A stretch of 64,000 nucleotides of DNA from Cryptosporangium arvum DSM 44712 (GTDB lineage: Bacteria > Actinomycetota > Actinomycetes > Mycobacteriales > Cryptosporangiaceae): the NCBI RefSeq assembly GCF_000585375.1, contig NZ_KK073874.1, forward strand, positions 7,971,913 to 8,035,912, given 5' to 3'. The first letter of the stretch is position 1. Every line of letters begins with the position of its first letter. The notes below the pieces were generated by a model. That model saw only the letters and a list, made by a program, of their open reading frames with translations, was not told where the DNA came from and made no database searches. The position numbers and the translations under genes are program-made. Below are positions 10,210-19,048 of the stretch, piece by piece.

Positions 10210-11185
10210 GAGCCGCGCCCTCCTCCCCGCCCGACGCGACCGCCTCCGCCGGCTCGGGCTTCGCCTTGTTCGCGTGGTAGATGTCGGGTTCCAGGTAGAT
10301 CACCCGGGCGACCGGCACGGCTTTCCGGATGCGCGACTCCGCGGCGTCGATCGCGTCGGCCACCGTGGCCGCGGTGTCGTCGTGGTGGACGGCGATCTTG
10401 GCCGCCACCAGCAACTCGTCCGGCCCGAGGTAGAGCGTCTTCATGTGGATGATGTGCTCGACCGTGCCGCCGTCGGACAGGATCGCGGCCTCGATCCTGC
10501 GGATGTCCTCGGGGTTCGCGCCCTCACCGAGCAGCAGGCTCTGCGTCTCGATCGCGAGGAAGACCGCGACCAGCACGAGCAGCACGCCGATCATGATCGT
10601 GCCGACGCCGTCCCAGATGCCGTTGCCGGTCAGCAGCGTGAGGCTGACGCCGAACAGCGCGAACACCAGGCCGAGCAGCGCCGCGGTGTCCTCGAGCAGC
10701 ACCACCGGCAGCTCGGGCGCCTTCGCCCGGCGGATGAACGTGATCAGCGACGACGAACCGCGGGTCTTGTTCGTCTCGCGGAACGCGGTCGTGAACGAGT
10801 AGCTCTCCAGCGCGATGGCCACCAGGAGCACCGCGACCGGCACCCACTGCCACGAGTGGAACGCCTCCGGCTCCCGGATCTTGTGGTAGCCCTCGTACAG
10901 CGCGAACAGGCCACCGACGCTGAACAGCACGATCGAGACGATGAACGCGTAGATGTACCGCTCGCGGCCGTAGCCGAACGGGTGCTCGGGGGTGGCGGGC
11001 TTCTTCGACCGCCGACCACCGATGAGTAGCAACAGCTGGTTCCCGGAGTCGGCCAGTGAGTGGATCGACTCCGCGAGCATCGACGAGGAACCCGTCAGCA
11101 GCCACGCCACCAGCTTGGTCAGGGCGATGCCCAGGTTGGCGATCAGGGCCGCGACGATGGCCTTGACGCCGCCTTCAGCGCTCAC
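10193..11185 (-). CDS. Cation diffusion facilitator family transporter
   Basis: A 330-residue protein with six predicted membrane helices and a C-terminal cytoplasmic domain (VEHIIHMKTLYLGP, then DAIDAAE.RIRK). TM2 carries the family motif ESIHSLADSGNQ. TM5 has EDTAALLG rather than a canonical HxxxD, as in a subgroup of CDF proteins, so the metal preference (Zn, Fe, Mn or Co) cannot be read from sequence. It overlaps the SIS-domain gene upstream by four bases and manA downstream by 17, so it is co-translated with mannose-metabolism genes. One possibility is that it balances the divalent metal needed by the phosphomannose enzymes. Confidence 0.88.
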   Translation of the reverse strand: MSAEGGVKAIVAALIANLGIALTKLVAWLLTGSSSMLAESIHSLADSGNQLLLLIGGRRSKKPATPEHPFGYGRERYIYAFIVSIVLFSVGGLFALYEGYHKIREPEAFHSWQWVPVAVLLVAIALESYSFTTAFRETNKTRGSSSLITFIRRAKAPELPVVLLEDTAALLGLVFALFGVSLTLLTGNGIWDGVGTIMIGVLLVLVAVFLAIETQSLLLGEGANPEDIRRIEAAILSDGGTVEHIIHMKTLYLGPDELLVAAKIAVHHDDTAATVADAIDAAESRIRKAVPVARVIYLEPDIYHANKAKPEPAEAVASGGEEGAAHGAAH

Positions 11186-12321
11186 GCGTTGGTCCGCTCC
11201 TTCAGTTCGGACACAGCCCGAACCGCGATCGGATCGAGACCGTGCAACAGGGCCAGGTAGACCGACGCGAAGTCGGGCACCGCGATGAGCGACGCCAGCC
11301 GCTCGAGCTCGGAGCCACCCTCCGCGTTCAGCACGCTGACGCCTATACCCCGTTCCCGGGCCAAATTCTCAATCGCGGTGGCACGAGCTGCGTCCACCTC
11401 GGATTCGCCGTCGTCGCGCAGCAGGACCAGGCGCAGCTTTGTGGTTCCGGCCGAGTCGACCCGGTCGGCGAAGAAGTCGTCGGCCTCGTCGGCGAGCGAG
11501 CCGAACACCCCGTCGATCAGGCCGACGCGACCCCGGCCGGCCTCGACCAGGTTGCCGGCGATGGCGGGGTAGCGCGCGTTGGCGGCCAGCTGGTCGGCGA
11601 AGCGGTTCGCGGCGACCGTGGCCAGCGCCGACGTGCCCCAGACGACCGGGATCGTGTTGGCCAGCTCGATCGCCAGCGACTTGCCCTCGTTGACGAACGA
11701 CTCGGCGGTCGGGCGGCAGCGGTCGGCGTCGTTGTCGAGCCGGGTCGCGGTCTCGGCGAAGTCGGCCTCGGCGACCTGGCACATGCCCAGCGCACGCCCG
11801 GCGAGCAGCACCGGGGCGGCCAGCGACCAGAACGCCACCCGGGCGGGGCGGCGACGCGGCACCGGGACGAACAGCGCCCGGGCGCGCTCGGCCATCGACT
11901 GCAGCTCGCTGTCGGGTGCACCGATCGCGACCAGGCGGGCACCGCGGTGCATCGCGGCCTCGGCGGCGGCCAGCGCCTCGGGGCTGCGCCCGGACGCGGA
12001 CACCGCGATCACGACGTCGGCGGCACCGACCCAGCCCGGCACGCCCCGGCTGCGGTGCAGGATGACCGGCACCGGGCAGCGCGGCCCGGCGACCGCGTTC
12101 AGCACGTCGCCGGTGCGCGCCGCGGTGCCGACGCCGGCGACGACGAGCGCGCGGGGACGGATCTCCTCGGACAGGACGTGCAGGCCGGCCTCGGCGGCCA
12201 GCGAGACGGCTTCACGCAGCTGCGGGCCGGCGCCCGCGGTGGCCCGGAGCATCTCGGCCGGGTCGGCACCGGACAGGACGTCGGTGTCGTCGAGGCGGCT
12301 CTCGTCGATCTGCGCGGTCAC
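11182..12321 (-). CDS. SIS-domain phosphosugar-binding protein (Rv3256c-type)
   Basis: A 379-residue protein with a double SIS fold related to bifunctional phosphoglucose/phosphomannose isomerases. The first SIS domain shows VVAGVGTAARTGDVL and the phosphosugar-binding VIAVSASGRSPE. The second contains the VVWGTSALATVAANRFADQL segment. The GTG start overlaps the TGA of the Trm112 gene (GTGA), and the 3' end overlaps the CDF gene. The position between manB and manA is conserved in actinobacteria. A role in hexose-phosphate isomerisation or sensing is plausible, but catalytic activity is not established for this subgroup. Confidence 0.85.
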   Translation of the reverse strand: MTAQIDESRLDDTDVLSGADPAEMLRATAGAGPQLREAVSLAAEAGLHVLSEEIRPRALVVAGVGTAARTGDVLNAVAGPRCPVPVILHRSRGVPGWVGAADVVIAVSASGRSPEALAAAEAAMHRGARLVAIGAPDSELQSMAERARALFVPVPRRRPARVAFWSLAAPVLLAGRALGMCQVAEADFAETATRLDNDADRCRPTAESFVNEGKSLAIELANTIPVVWGTSALATVAANRFADQLAANARYPAIAGNLVEAGRGRVGLIDGVFGSLADEADDFFADRVDSAGTTKLRLVLLRDDGESEVDAARATAIENLARERGIGVSVLNAEGGSELERLASLIAVPDFASVYLALLHGLDPIAVRAVSELKERTNA

Positions 12322-12509
12322 TTGGCGTCACCCCGGTGGCGGGCCTCGTCGAGCAAGAGCACGGGAATGCCGTCCCGGACCGGGTACGACCGGTCGCAGA
12401 CCGTGCAGGCCAGCTCGCCCGTCTCCTCGTCCAGCCGCAGCGGTGCGTGGTCGTCGCTGGGGCAGGCCAGGATGTCCAAGAGCTCTATGAGAGCGGTATC
12501 GGATGTCAC
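12318..12509 (-). CDS. Trm112 family protein
   Basis: A 63-residue protein with the bacterial Trm112 pattern: LDILACP near the start, LACTVC in the middle and YPVRDGIPVLL..EA at the end. The Cys residues suggest a small zinc ribbon. In eukaryotes and archaea Trm112 activates methyltransferases; the bacterial role is poorly known. The GTG start at 12509 has AGGAG five bases upstream and overlaps the manB stop by four bases, and the stop overlaps the SIS gene by four bases. This tight packing makes the start convincing and rejects a longer in-frame extension into manB. Confidence 0.88.
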   Translation of the reverse strand: MTSDTALIELLDILACPSDDHAPLRLDEETGELACTVCDRSYPVRDGIPVLLLDEARHRGDAK

Positions 12510-13888
12510 GATTTCTCCTGGGTTGAGCGGACAAGCGCGAGTACCTGGTCGCGGACCTCGGTCATCCGCTCCGGCGTGGCCGCCTCGACGTTGAGGCGGA
12601 GCAGCGGCTCGGTGTTGGACGCCCGCAGGTTGAACCATGCGCCGTCCGGAAGACTGACGGTGGTTCCGTCCAATTCGTCCACTTCGGTGCCGGGGAACGC
12701 CGCCAGGACCTTCCGCGTGGCCGCGGCCTGGTCGGCCACGACCGAGTTGATCTCACCGGACGCCGCGTACCGCTCGTACTCGGCGCCGATGGCCGAGAGC
12801 GGAGCCGTGTCCGAACCGAGCGCGGCGAGCACGTGCATCGCCGCCAGCATCCCGGTGTCGGCGCGCCAGAAGTCGCGGAAGTAGTAGTGGGCGGAGTGCT
12901 CGCCGCCGAAGACCGCGTCGCTCTCGGCCATCTGCGCCTTGATGAACGAGTGGCCGACGCGGGTGCGCACCGGGTTCCCGCCGTGCTCGCGCACGATCTC
13001 GGGGACGGCGCGCGACGTGATCAGGTTGTGGATGATCGTCGCGCCGGGGTGTTTGGCCAGCTCGCGAACCGCGACCAGCCCGGTGATCGCGCTCGGGCTC
13101 ACCGGTTCGCCCCGTTCGTCGACGACGAAGCAGCGGTCGGCGTCGCCGTCGAACGCGAGCCCGATGTCGGCCTTGTGCTCGACGACGGCCTTCTGCAGGT
13201 CGACGAGGTTCGCCGGGTCCAGCGGGTTGGCCTCGTGGTTGGGGAAATCGCCGTCGAGCTCGAAGTAGAGCGGGACGATCTCCAGCGGCAGGCCCTCACC
13301 GAGGACGACCGGCACGGTGTAGCCGCCCATGCCGTTGCCGGCGTCGACGACGACCTTCAACGGGCGGACGCCGCTCAGGTCGACCAGCGAGCGCAGGTAC
13401 TTCGCGTACTCGCCGAGCAGGTCGACGCGGCTGATCTCGCCGACCGCTCCGGCCGGGGTGATGCCCTCGTCGAGGAACTTCTCGGCCTCCGACCGGATCG
13501 TCGTCAGCCCGGACGCCTGCCCGATCGGCGTCGCACCGGCCCGGCAGAGCTTGATCCCGTTGTACTGCGCCGGATTGTGGCTCGCGGTGAACATCGCGCC
13601 GGGCAGGTTCAGGTGCCCGGCGGCGAAGTACAGCAGGTCGGTGGAGCCCAGGCCGGCCTCGACGACCGAGAGACCCTGGCTCAGCACCCCCTCGGCGAAC
13701 GCCCGGGAGAGCGGGACCGAGCTCTCGCGCATGTCGTGCGCGGTGACGACGGCGGTAGCGCCCTCACCGCCGACGAGCTGCCCGAACGCGGCACCCAGGG
13801 CCCGCGCGACGGTTTCGTCGAACTGCTCGGGTACCACGCCTCGGACGTCGTACGCCTTGACCAGGCCGGACAGGTCATGCGAGGACAC
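12506..13888 (-). CDS. manB: Phosphomannomutase/phosphoglucomutase
   Basis: A 460-residue enzyme that interconverts mannose-6-phosphate and mannose-1-phosphate, the middle step to GDP-mannose. The catalytic phosphoserine motif TASHNPAQYNG, the metal-binding DGDADR and the sugar-specificity GGEHSAHYYFRD are all intact. The C-terminal domain carries LRASNTEPLLRLN for phosphate binding. It heads the run of overlapping genes manB-Trm112-SIS-CDF-manA and matches M. tuberculosis Rv3257c in position. The DUF3499 gene lies 53 bp upstream on the same strand. Confidence 0.96.
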   Translation of the reverse strand: MSSHDLSGLVKAYDVRGVVPEQFDETVARALGAAFGQLVGGEGATAVVTAHDMRESSVPLSRAFAEGVLSQGLSVVEAGLGSTDLLYFAAGHLNLPGAMFTASHNPAQYNGIKLCRAGATPIGQASGLTTIRSEAEKFLDEGITPAGAVGEISRVDLLGEYAKYLRSLVDLSGVRPLKVVVDAGNGMGGYTVPVVLGEGLPLEIVPLYFELDGDFPNHEANPLDPANLVDLQKAVVEHKADIGLAFDGDADRCFVVDERGEPVSPSAITGLVAVRELAKHPGATIIHNLITSRAVPEIVREHGGNPVRTRVGHSFIKAQMAESDAVFGGEHSAHYYFRDFWRADTGMLAAMHVLAALGSDTAPLSAIGAEYERYAASGEINSVVADQAAATRKVLAAFPGTEVDELDGTTVSLPDGAWFNLRASNTEPLLRLNVEAATPERMTEVRDQVLALVRSTQEKS

Positions 13889-13941
13889 AGAGCGCGCTCC
13901 TTACGATGCGGTGCGATGCTCGCGAGCCTAGTCGGGCCGCC

Positions 13942-14298
13942 TCAACGGGGATTCGGCAGAGCGCGCAAGTGCCCACGACGGCCGACCTGCGACGAGCCGT
14001 CCTTGGCCGGGGCCTCGGCGGTGGCCGGGCGGGCGGCCTCGCGCACGGCGTCGGCCAGGGCGGCCAGGTCGTCGCTGCTCGGCGGCGGAGCCGCCCAGTC
14101 GCCCTCGGCCCGCACCAGGTCCCAGCCCTTCGGCGCGGTGAGGCGCTCGGCGTGGCCTTCGCAGAGGTCGTAGGTATGCGGTTCGTGCGATACGGCGAGT
14201 GGACCGATGACCGCAGTGGACTCCGCGTACACGTAGGTCAGCGTCGCCACCGCAGGCTGGGAACAGCCGTTCTTTGAGCAGCGCCGGTGAGACCTCAC
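13942..14298 (-). CDS. DUF3499 family protein
   Basis: A 118-residue actinobacterial conserved protein of unknown function (Rv3258c-type). The N-terminal core RRCSKNGCSQPAVATLTYVY and the later HTYDLCEGHAERL contain a C-x4-C pair and a C-x2-H pair that could bind zinc. The last 40 residues are Ala/Pro-rich. I place the start at GTG 14298 because family members begin with a short (M/V)RS-type leader just before the first Cys motif; an upstream start at 14334 is possible. The gene sits between manB and the divergent metallopeptidase-like gene, as in other actinobacteria. Confidence 0.82.
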   Translation of the reverse strand: MRSHRRCSKNGCSQPAVATLTYVYAESTAVIGPLAVSHEPHTYDLCEGHAERLTAPKGWDLVRAEGDWAAPPPSSDDLAALADAVREAARPATAEAPAKDGSSQVGRRGHLRALPNPR

Positions 14299-14423
14299 GG
14301 CGGAACGGTATCGGGCGGCGGGCTCCTGCGCCAACGGTCGGCTCCGGCGTGGCGGGTGTGTCGTGGATCAAGCGGGGTGAAACGCCCGGCGCACGGCCCT
14401 CCGGCGGGCACTATCCTTCTGTC

Positions 14424-14888
14424 ATGCCCTCTGCCGCCGAGCACCGGCGCCGACCCGGCGCGTCCCGCCGTGATCGGCGCGGCCGAGGCATGCGCGGGCG
14501 GCTGGTTCCCGCCACCGTTCCGCTCTCGCGCAGCCGCGCGCAGATCTTCGACGACCTCGTGCTTGACGCCGTCGAGCACCTCGAGCCGCGCTGGTCCACC
14601 CAGTTGCGCGACGTCGAGTTCGCCGTCGAGGACGTCCCGCCGGAGTTGCCGTCCTACGACTCGGACGTGCTGGAGGACGGCAACGTGCCGCTGGCGCGTC
14701 TGCTGCCGGGTCGCGACGGCGGGCGGGGGCGCAGCACTCCCCCGCGCATCGTCGTCTACCGGCGGCCGCTGGAGGCCCGCGCCTACGACCGCGAGGACCT
14801 CGCCGACCTGGTGCACGACGTCGTCGTCGAACAGGTGGCGAACCTGCTCGGCCTCGACCCGGACGACGTGGACCCGCCCGGTCACTGA
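14424..14888 (+). CDS. Metallopeptidase-like family protein with lost HExxH motif
   Basis: A 154-residue protein of the PF06262 zincin-like family (Rv3259-type). The fold region is visible as FDDLVLDAVEHLEPRW, VEFAVEDVPPE and IVVYRRPLEARAYDREDLADLV. Where catalytic relatives have HEIAHHFG, this protein has VEQVANLLG, so both zinc-binding histidines are gone and protease activity is unlikely. The N-terminal 35 residues are Arg-rich. No clear ribosome-binding site precedes ATG 14424; an ATG at residue 23 is an alternative start. It is divergent from DUF3499, a conserved arrangement. Confidence 0.75.
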   Translation: MPSAAEHRRRPGASRRDRRGRGMRGRLVPATVPLSRSRAQIFDDLVLDAVEHLEPRWSTQLRDVEFAVEDVPPELPSYDSDVLEDGNVPLARLLPGRDGGRGRSTPPRIVVYRRPLEARAYDREDLADLVHDVVVEQVANLLGLDPDDVDPPGH

Positions 14889-14999
14889 TCGGCTCGTTCG
14901 CGCCCCCGAACGGCCCTCTTGATGGACATCCGGGCCCACGAAGGCCCTGCGGGGCGGATCATTGAACCCGATTCGTATTCACGTTTCGGGGAGACCGCG

Positions 15000-16079
15000 A
15001 TGACCTCCGCGCCGACGAGCTATCGCGGCCGGCACGAGATCGCCCGCCGGGGCAACCGGCTCCCGGTGCTCGCACCGCGGAGCGCTCCGCGCCGGTGGCC
15101 GGGCCCGGTGATCGTGCTCGGGTCGGCGGGGTTGGCGTACGCCGGTGCGTGGCGCGCCGGGCCGCTGACCGACCCACCGCCCGGCGCGGCCGAGTTGTCG
15201 CTGCTCCGGTCGGCGGAGTCGCTCGGGGCGGGCGCCGACACCGCGGCGGCGCTGCAGATCGCGGCCTGGAACGCCGTCTGGGACTTCCCCAGCGCGCTCA
15301 CCGCGGCCCGGGCGCTGATGGTGATGGCGGCCGTCGCCACCGTCCTGTGCACCGGCGGGCTGGCGCGACGCGTCGGGCTCAGCCTGCCCGCCCTCGCGGT
15401 GGCGACGGTCGTCACCGCCGCACTGCCGTGGGCGATGGCCGGTCACCGCCTGGTCGTGCCGATCAACCTGGCCGTCGCCTGGCTGCTGGCCGCCGCGCTG
15501 CTCGCGAGCACGCGGACGCGGCGGCGTCCGGCGCTGGTGGCGGCGGCGCTGTGCCTGCTGATCGCGTTGGCGACCGCGCCGCTCGTCGTCCCCATCGCGG
15601 TTCTGGCCGTCGCGGTGCTGCTGGCCGACCGTGACCTCGGGGCCGGCTGGCCGGTCGCGACCCGGATCGCCGGCGTGGCCACGCTGAGCGTGCTCGCGGC
15701 GGGCCTGTTCGCGGTCGTCACCGGCGACGGCTTCGGGTTCCACCAGCCCGCTCCGGACATCGCCCCGGTCGCGGTCGACCTGATCGTCGGCGGGGTGGTC
15801 GTGGTGGGTGCGGCGGCCGGAACCCTCGTGCGCTGGCTGCGGCCGTTCGCGCTGGTGGTGCTGGGCTGCGCGGTCGTGGCCGCAGTGGCCGGACCGGCCA
15901 GGACCCCGCTCCTGCTGTTCGCGCTCCCGGCCGCGGCGATCGTGCTCGGCGCGGCGATCGACGCCGCCGCGTCCGCCGGTCTCGGGAGACACGTCCGCCC
16001 CACACCGGCGCGCGTCGGCGTCCTCGTGGCCGTCGTGCTGGCGGCCGGCGTCGCTCTGGTGGGGACTGTCCACATGTGA
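15000..16079 (+). CDS. Hypothetical polytopic membrane protein
   Basis: A 359-residue protein I do not recognise. It has an Arg-rich cytoplasmic N-terminus followed by about nine hydrophobic segments. A soluble loop (PLTDPPPGAAELSLLRSAES) follows the first span, and that layout resembles the first loop of GT-C or PMT-type glycosyltransferases, but no catalytic DE motif can be assigned. ATG 15000 is preceded by GGGGAG with six-base spacing. It lies between the metallopeptidase-like gene and whiB and ends in a strong hairpin. A role in the envelope is a guess from topology and neighbours. Confidence 0.65.
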   Translation: MTSAPTSYRGRHEIARRGNRLPVLAPRSAPRRWPGPVIVLGSAGLAYAGAWRAGPLTDPPPGAAELSLLRSAESLGAGADTAAALQIAAWNAVWDFPSALTAARALMVMAAVATVLCTGGLARRVGLSLPALAVATVVTAALPWAMAGHRLVVPINLAVAWLLAAALLASTRTRRRPALVAAALCLLIALATAPLVVPIAVLAVAVLLADRDLGAGWPVATRIAGVATLSVLAAGLFAVVTGDGFGFHQPAPDIAPVAVDLIVGGVVVVGAAAGTLVRWLRPFALVVLGCAVVAAVAGPARTPLLLFALPAAAIVLGAAIDAAASAGLGRHVRPTPARVGVLVAVVLAAGVALVGTVHM

Positions 16080-16109
16080 GCGGCGGACGGGCTGAGCCCG
16101 TCCGCCGCT
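16079..16109. terminator. Bidirectional terminator between membrane protein gene and whiB
   Basis: A perfect 14-bp stem (16079-16092 with 16096-16109) with a TGA loop begins at the stop codon of the membrane protein gene. The downstream gene, whiB, converges, so it can serve both strands. Confidence 0.8.
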
Positions 16110-16181
16110 GCAAGTCAAGGTGGACAATCGATCGGCGACCTACCCACCCCGGTCAGTCGCACGAGGGACCGTCGGGTGTGG

Positions 16182-16439
16182 TCAGATGACCCGCTTCTTC
16201 AACTTGCGCCGTTCGCGCTCCGAGAGACCGCCCCAGATCCCGAAGCGTTCGTCGTGCGCCAGCGCGTACTCCAAGCACTCCGCCTTGACCTCGCACCCGG
16301 TACAGATGCGCTTGGCCTCGCGGGTCGAACCGCCCTTCTCCGGAAAGAACGCTTCCGGGTCCGTCTGCGCGCAGAGCGCGCGATCCTGCCACTCAGGTGC
16401 GTCACCGGTCACGAGATCGGTGATCACTTCTGCGGCCAC
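16182..16439 (-). CDS. whiB: WhiB-family iron-sulfur transcription factor (WhiB/WhiB2 type)
   Basis: An 85-residue regulator with the four cluster-binding cysteines C23, C46, C49 and C55 (C-x22-C-x2-C-x5-C), the GIWGG turn and a basic tail ERERRKLKKR. WhiB-type proteins bind a [4Fe-4S] cluster and partner with sigma factor region 4; WhiB/WhmD controls septation and sporulation genes. Gene context (manB, DUF3499, metallopeptidase-like gene, fbiA nearby) matches M. tuberculosis whiB2 and Streptomyces whiB. The GTG start at 16439 has AGGAGG upstream with about seven-base spacing. A 16-bp perfect palindrome lies about 90 bp upstream and may be an operator. Confidence 0.93.
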   Translation of the reverse strand: MAAEVITDLVTGDAPEWQDRALCAQTDPEAFFPEKGGSTREAKRICTGCEVKAECLEYALAHDERFGIWGGLSERERRKLKKRVI

Positions 16440-16759
16440 TTCCCTGCCTCCTCCACTCGTACGCCGGCCGCGCGGCTGGCGCGTCGAACCCCCTGTGGAA
16501 GGCGATATTGACTATCCCCATTGGGAATTACACGCGTGTAATGCCGGTCCCGTCAAGAGACATTTTGATCCGATATGTGCATTTTTATCATGTGTCAGCC
16601 CGGGTGAGGGAACCCACCCCGGCAAAAAGGGTCGAACCCCCGCCCAGCGGGAACAGCCCTCTTCGCATTTCCCAGGCCTCTGCGCGCACCGAGAGCACCA
16701 ACCGCGAAGGTTGTTAACCAAAACCGACATACAGGGCTTATTGTGCGTGTATCACCAGC
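16440..16759. promoter_or_regulatory. Divergent control region between whiB and the GAF/PAS kinase
   Basis: About 320 bp without a convincing gene. It is AT-richer than its surroundings (16500-16610), consistent with promoters. It contains the perfect 16-bp palindrome ATTACACGCGTGTAAT at 16527-16542 and AT-rich sequence just beyond it (16557-16597). Confidence 0.6.
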
Positions 16760-18955
16760 ATGGGGGGTGCCGGGGTGGAACGTCCGATGAGCGGGTATTG
16801 GCCCAGCCGAGACTCGGTGCTGGGCGCACCCGATCGCATCGCGGCCGTCGAACGCGCGCACGCACTGGCGTCGCGCTGCCTCGCCGACCAGCTCGCGCGG
16901 CTCGTGGCCGAGGCCTGCGGAGCGCCGAACGCGCTCATCTCGCTCGTCCACGTCCAGCGTCAGTTCGTCCTGGGGTCGTTCGGCGCCGGGCGCACCGGAG
17001 CGGGCCCGGCGGAGATCGCCGCCGAACGGTCGCTGTGCGAGGCCGTGGTCGCGGCCGGGATCCCGATCATCGTCAGCGACGCCACCCAGGACCGGCGGTT
17101 CGCCGAGACCGCTGCGGTACGCAAGCACGGCCTGGGCGCGTACGTCGGTTTCCCGATCCGGGACGCGGAGGATCTGGTCGTCGGTGTGCTCGCGATCGGC
17201 GACCACCTGCCACGGGAGTGGTCGGCGCGGCAGCTGACCGTGATCGACGACGCGGCGCAGCTGTTGACGGCCGGGCTCGCGGGCGAGATCGACCGGGAAC
17301 GCCGGTCCGTCCCGGTCCCCGACACGATCGCCGAACTCACCACCGACGGCCTGGACGAGATCCACTCGTTCACCGACGGACTGCTCACCAGCCTGCAGAC
17401 CGGTGTCGCCGCCTGCGACCGCAACGGCCGGCTGATCGTGTTCAACCAGGCGCTGCGGAACATGCTCGGCGTCGAGGACGGCGACCGCACCGACGTCGAA
17501 CCCGACGACTGGCCGGGCGCGCTGCACCTGTTCCACCCCGACCGCCGGCTGTTCACCGCCGACGAGGTACCGCTGCGCCGTGCGCTGCGCGGGGAACGCC
17601 TGCGCGACGTCGACGTGCTGGTGCTCGCGCCGGGCCGGCGTCCGCGGGTGCTCTCGATCAACGGCCAGCCGGTGGTCGACGTCGTCGGCGACCGGGTCGG
17701 AGCGGTGATCACCGCCGAGGACATCACCCAGCGCCGCCGCGCCGAGCAACTCCAGGCCTGCGAGCTGGCCGCGGCGCAGGCGCTCGTCGACAGCAGCGAT
17801 CTGTCCGAGGCCGGCGGGAACGTGCTCGCCGCGATCGGCGAGTGCCTGCACTGGCCGCACGCCGAGCTCTGGCTCGCCGACGACCTGTCCGGCGCACTGG
17901 CCCCGGTGGCCCGCTGGGACCAGCCGGGGCGGGCGCCGATCCCGCGCATGCCCGACCACGTCGACACCGGCGCCGGGCTGACCGGCAGCGTCTGGAAGAG
18001 CGGGAACCCGGTCTGGGTGCCCGACATCGCGTCCGGCCCGCTCGCCGACCCGGTCGCGGCCGGCTGCGGGCTGCACGCGGCGCTGGCCGTGCCGGTACGG
18101 GGCGGCGAGAAGACGATAGGCGTCCTCGCGTTCTTCTCCGCCCACGCCGAGGAGCCGGAGAGCTCGCTGATCGCGGTGCTGCTCGGCATCGCCGCGCAGA
18201 TCGGGCAGTCCCTCGAACGTCGACGCGCCGAGGGGTACGCGGCCCGGCTGGCCCGCTCGGAGGAGGAGTACATCGCGCTCGTCGGCCACGAGCTGCGGAC
18301 GCCGCTGACGTCGATCGCCGCGTACACCGAACTGCTGCACGAGTCCGAGGACGACGAGCCGCTGGGGGGCGTCCGCCCGATGCTGGAGGTCGTCGAGCGC
18401 AACACGCGCCTGCTGCTGGCGATCGTGGAGAACCTGCTGGACCTGGCGGCGCTCGACTCCGGTCACACGATGCTGGAGCTGGTGCCGACCGACTTCGCGA
18501 CGATCGTCCGGGAGGCCCTCGACGGCTACCGGGACCTCGCCGACGAACAGGGCGTACGCCTCCACGCCGAGCTGCCGACCGACGCTCCGCTGGTCGCCGA
18601 CCCCGAGCGTCTCCGGCAGGCGGTCGACCACCTGATCGACAACGCGGTCCGCTACAGCCCCGAAGGCGGGGACGTGGAGGTGTCGCTCGACCTGTCCGGC
18701 CACGCGCTCGCGCTGACGGTCACCGACAGCGGGATCGGCATCCCGGACAACGAGCTCGAGCTGGTGACCCGCCGCCTGCGCCGGGGAAGCCGCAGCACCG
18801 AGCGGAAGATCCGCGGCACCGGCCTCGGCCTGGCGATCGCGACCACGGTGCTGGCCAGACACGGCGGCACGCTGGAGCTGCGCTCCCGGGGCGAGCAGGG
18901 CACCACCGCCACCGCCCGGCTCCCGCTCCGCCCGCCGGTGGCCGCCCAGCCCTGA
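16760..18955 (+). CDS. GAF-PAS-GAF sensor histidine kinase
   Basis: A 731-residue soluble kinase with no membrane segment. Order: GAF domain (about 20-180), PAS domain (about 210-335, ACDRNGRLIVFNQA...), second GAF (about 345-490), HisKA with ALVGHELRTPLTSI (phospho-acceptor His near 510) and HATPase_c with DNAVRYSPEGG, DSGIGIP and GTGLGLAI. It therefore senses an intracellular signal, possibly through a GAF ligand or redox state. No response regulator is adjacent, so it is an orphan kinase. ATG 16760 lacks a strong ribosome-binding site; ATG 16787 is an alternative. A bidirectional terminator follows. Confidence 0.88.
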   Translation: MGGAGVERPMSGYWPSRDSVLGAPDRIAAVERAHALASRCLADQLARLVAEACGAPNALISLVHVQRQFVLGSFGAGRTGAGPAEIAAERSLCEAVVAAGIPIIVSDATQDRRFAETAAVRKHGLGAYVGFPIRDAEDLVVGVLAIGDHLPREWSARQLTVIDDAAQLLTAGLAGEIDRERRSVPVPDTIAELTTDGLDEIHSFTDGLLTSLQTGVAACDRNGRLIVFNQALRNMLGVEDGDRTDVEPDDWPGALHLFHPDRRLFTADEVPLRRALRGERLRDVDVLVLAPGRRPRVLSINGQPVVDVVGDRVGAVITAEDITQRRRAEQLQACELAAAQALVDSSDLSEAGGNVLAAIGECLHWPHAELWLADDLSGALAPVARWDQPGRAPIPRMPDHVDTGAGLTGSVWKSGNPVWVPDIASGPLADPVAAGCGLHAALAVPVRGGEKTIGVLAFFSAHAEEPESSLIAVLLGIAAQIGQSLERRRAEGYAARLARSEEEYIALVGHELRTPLTSIAAYTELLHESEDDEPLGGVRPMLEVVERNTRLLLAIVENLLDLAALDSGHTMLELVPTDFATIVREALDGYRDLADEQGVRLHAELPTDAPLVADPERLRQAVDHLIDNAVRYSPEGGDVEVSLDLSGHALALTVTDSGIGIPDNELELVTRRLRRGSRSTERKIRGTGLGLAIATTVLARHGGTLELRSRGEQGTTATARLPLRPPVAAQP

Positions 18956-18998
18956 CCGCCGGGCGGCTCAGCCGTCGCGGGCCGCGCGACACCAGCGT

Positions 18999-19039
18999 GG
19001 AGGCCCCGGATCTCCTCGTCGAGGAGATCCGGGGCCTCC
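18999..19039. terminator. Strong bidirectional terminator, kinase / fbiC
   Basis: A perfect 19-bp stem (18999-19017 with 19021-19039) and a GTC loop lie between the convergent kinase and fbiC genes, ten bases from the fbiC stop. Confidence 0.9.
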
Positions 19040-19048
19040 TGCGGCGGC

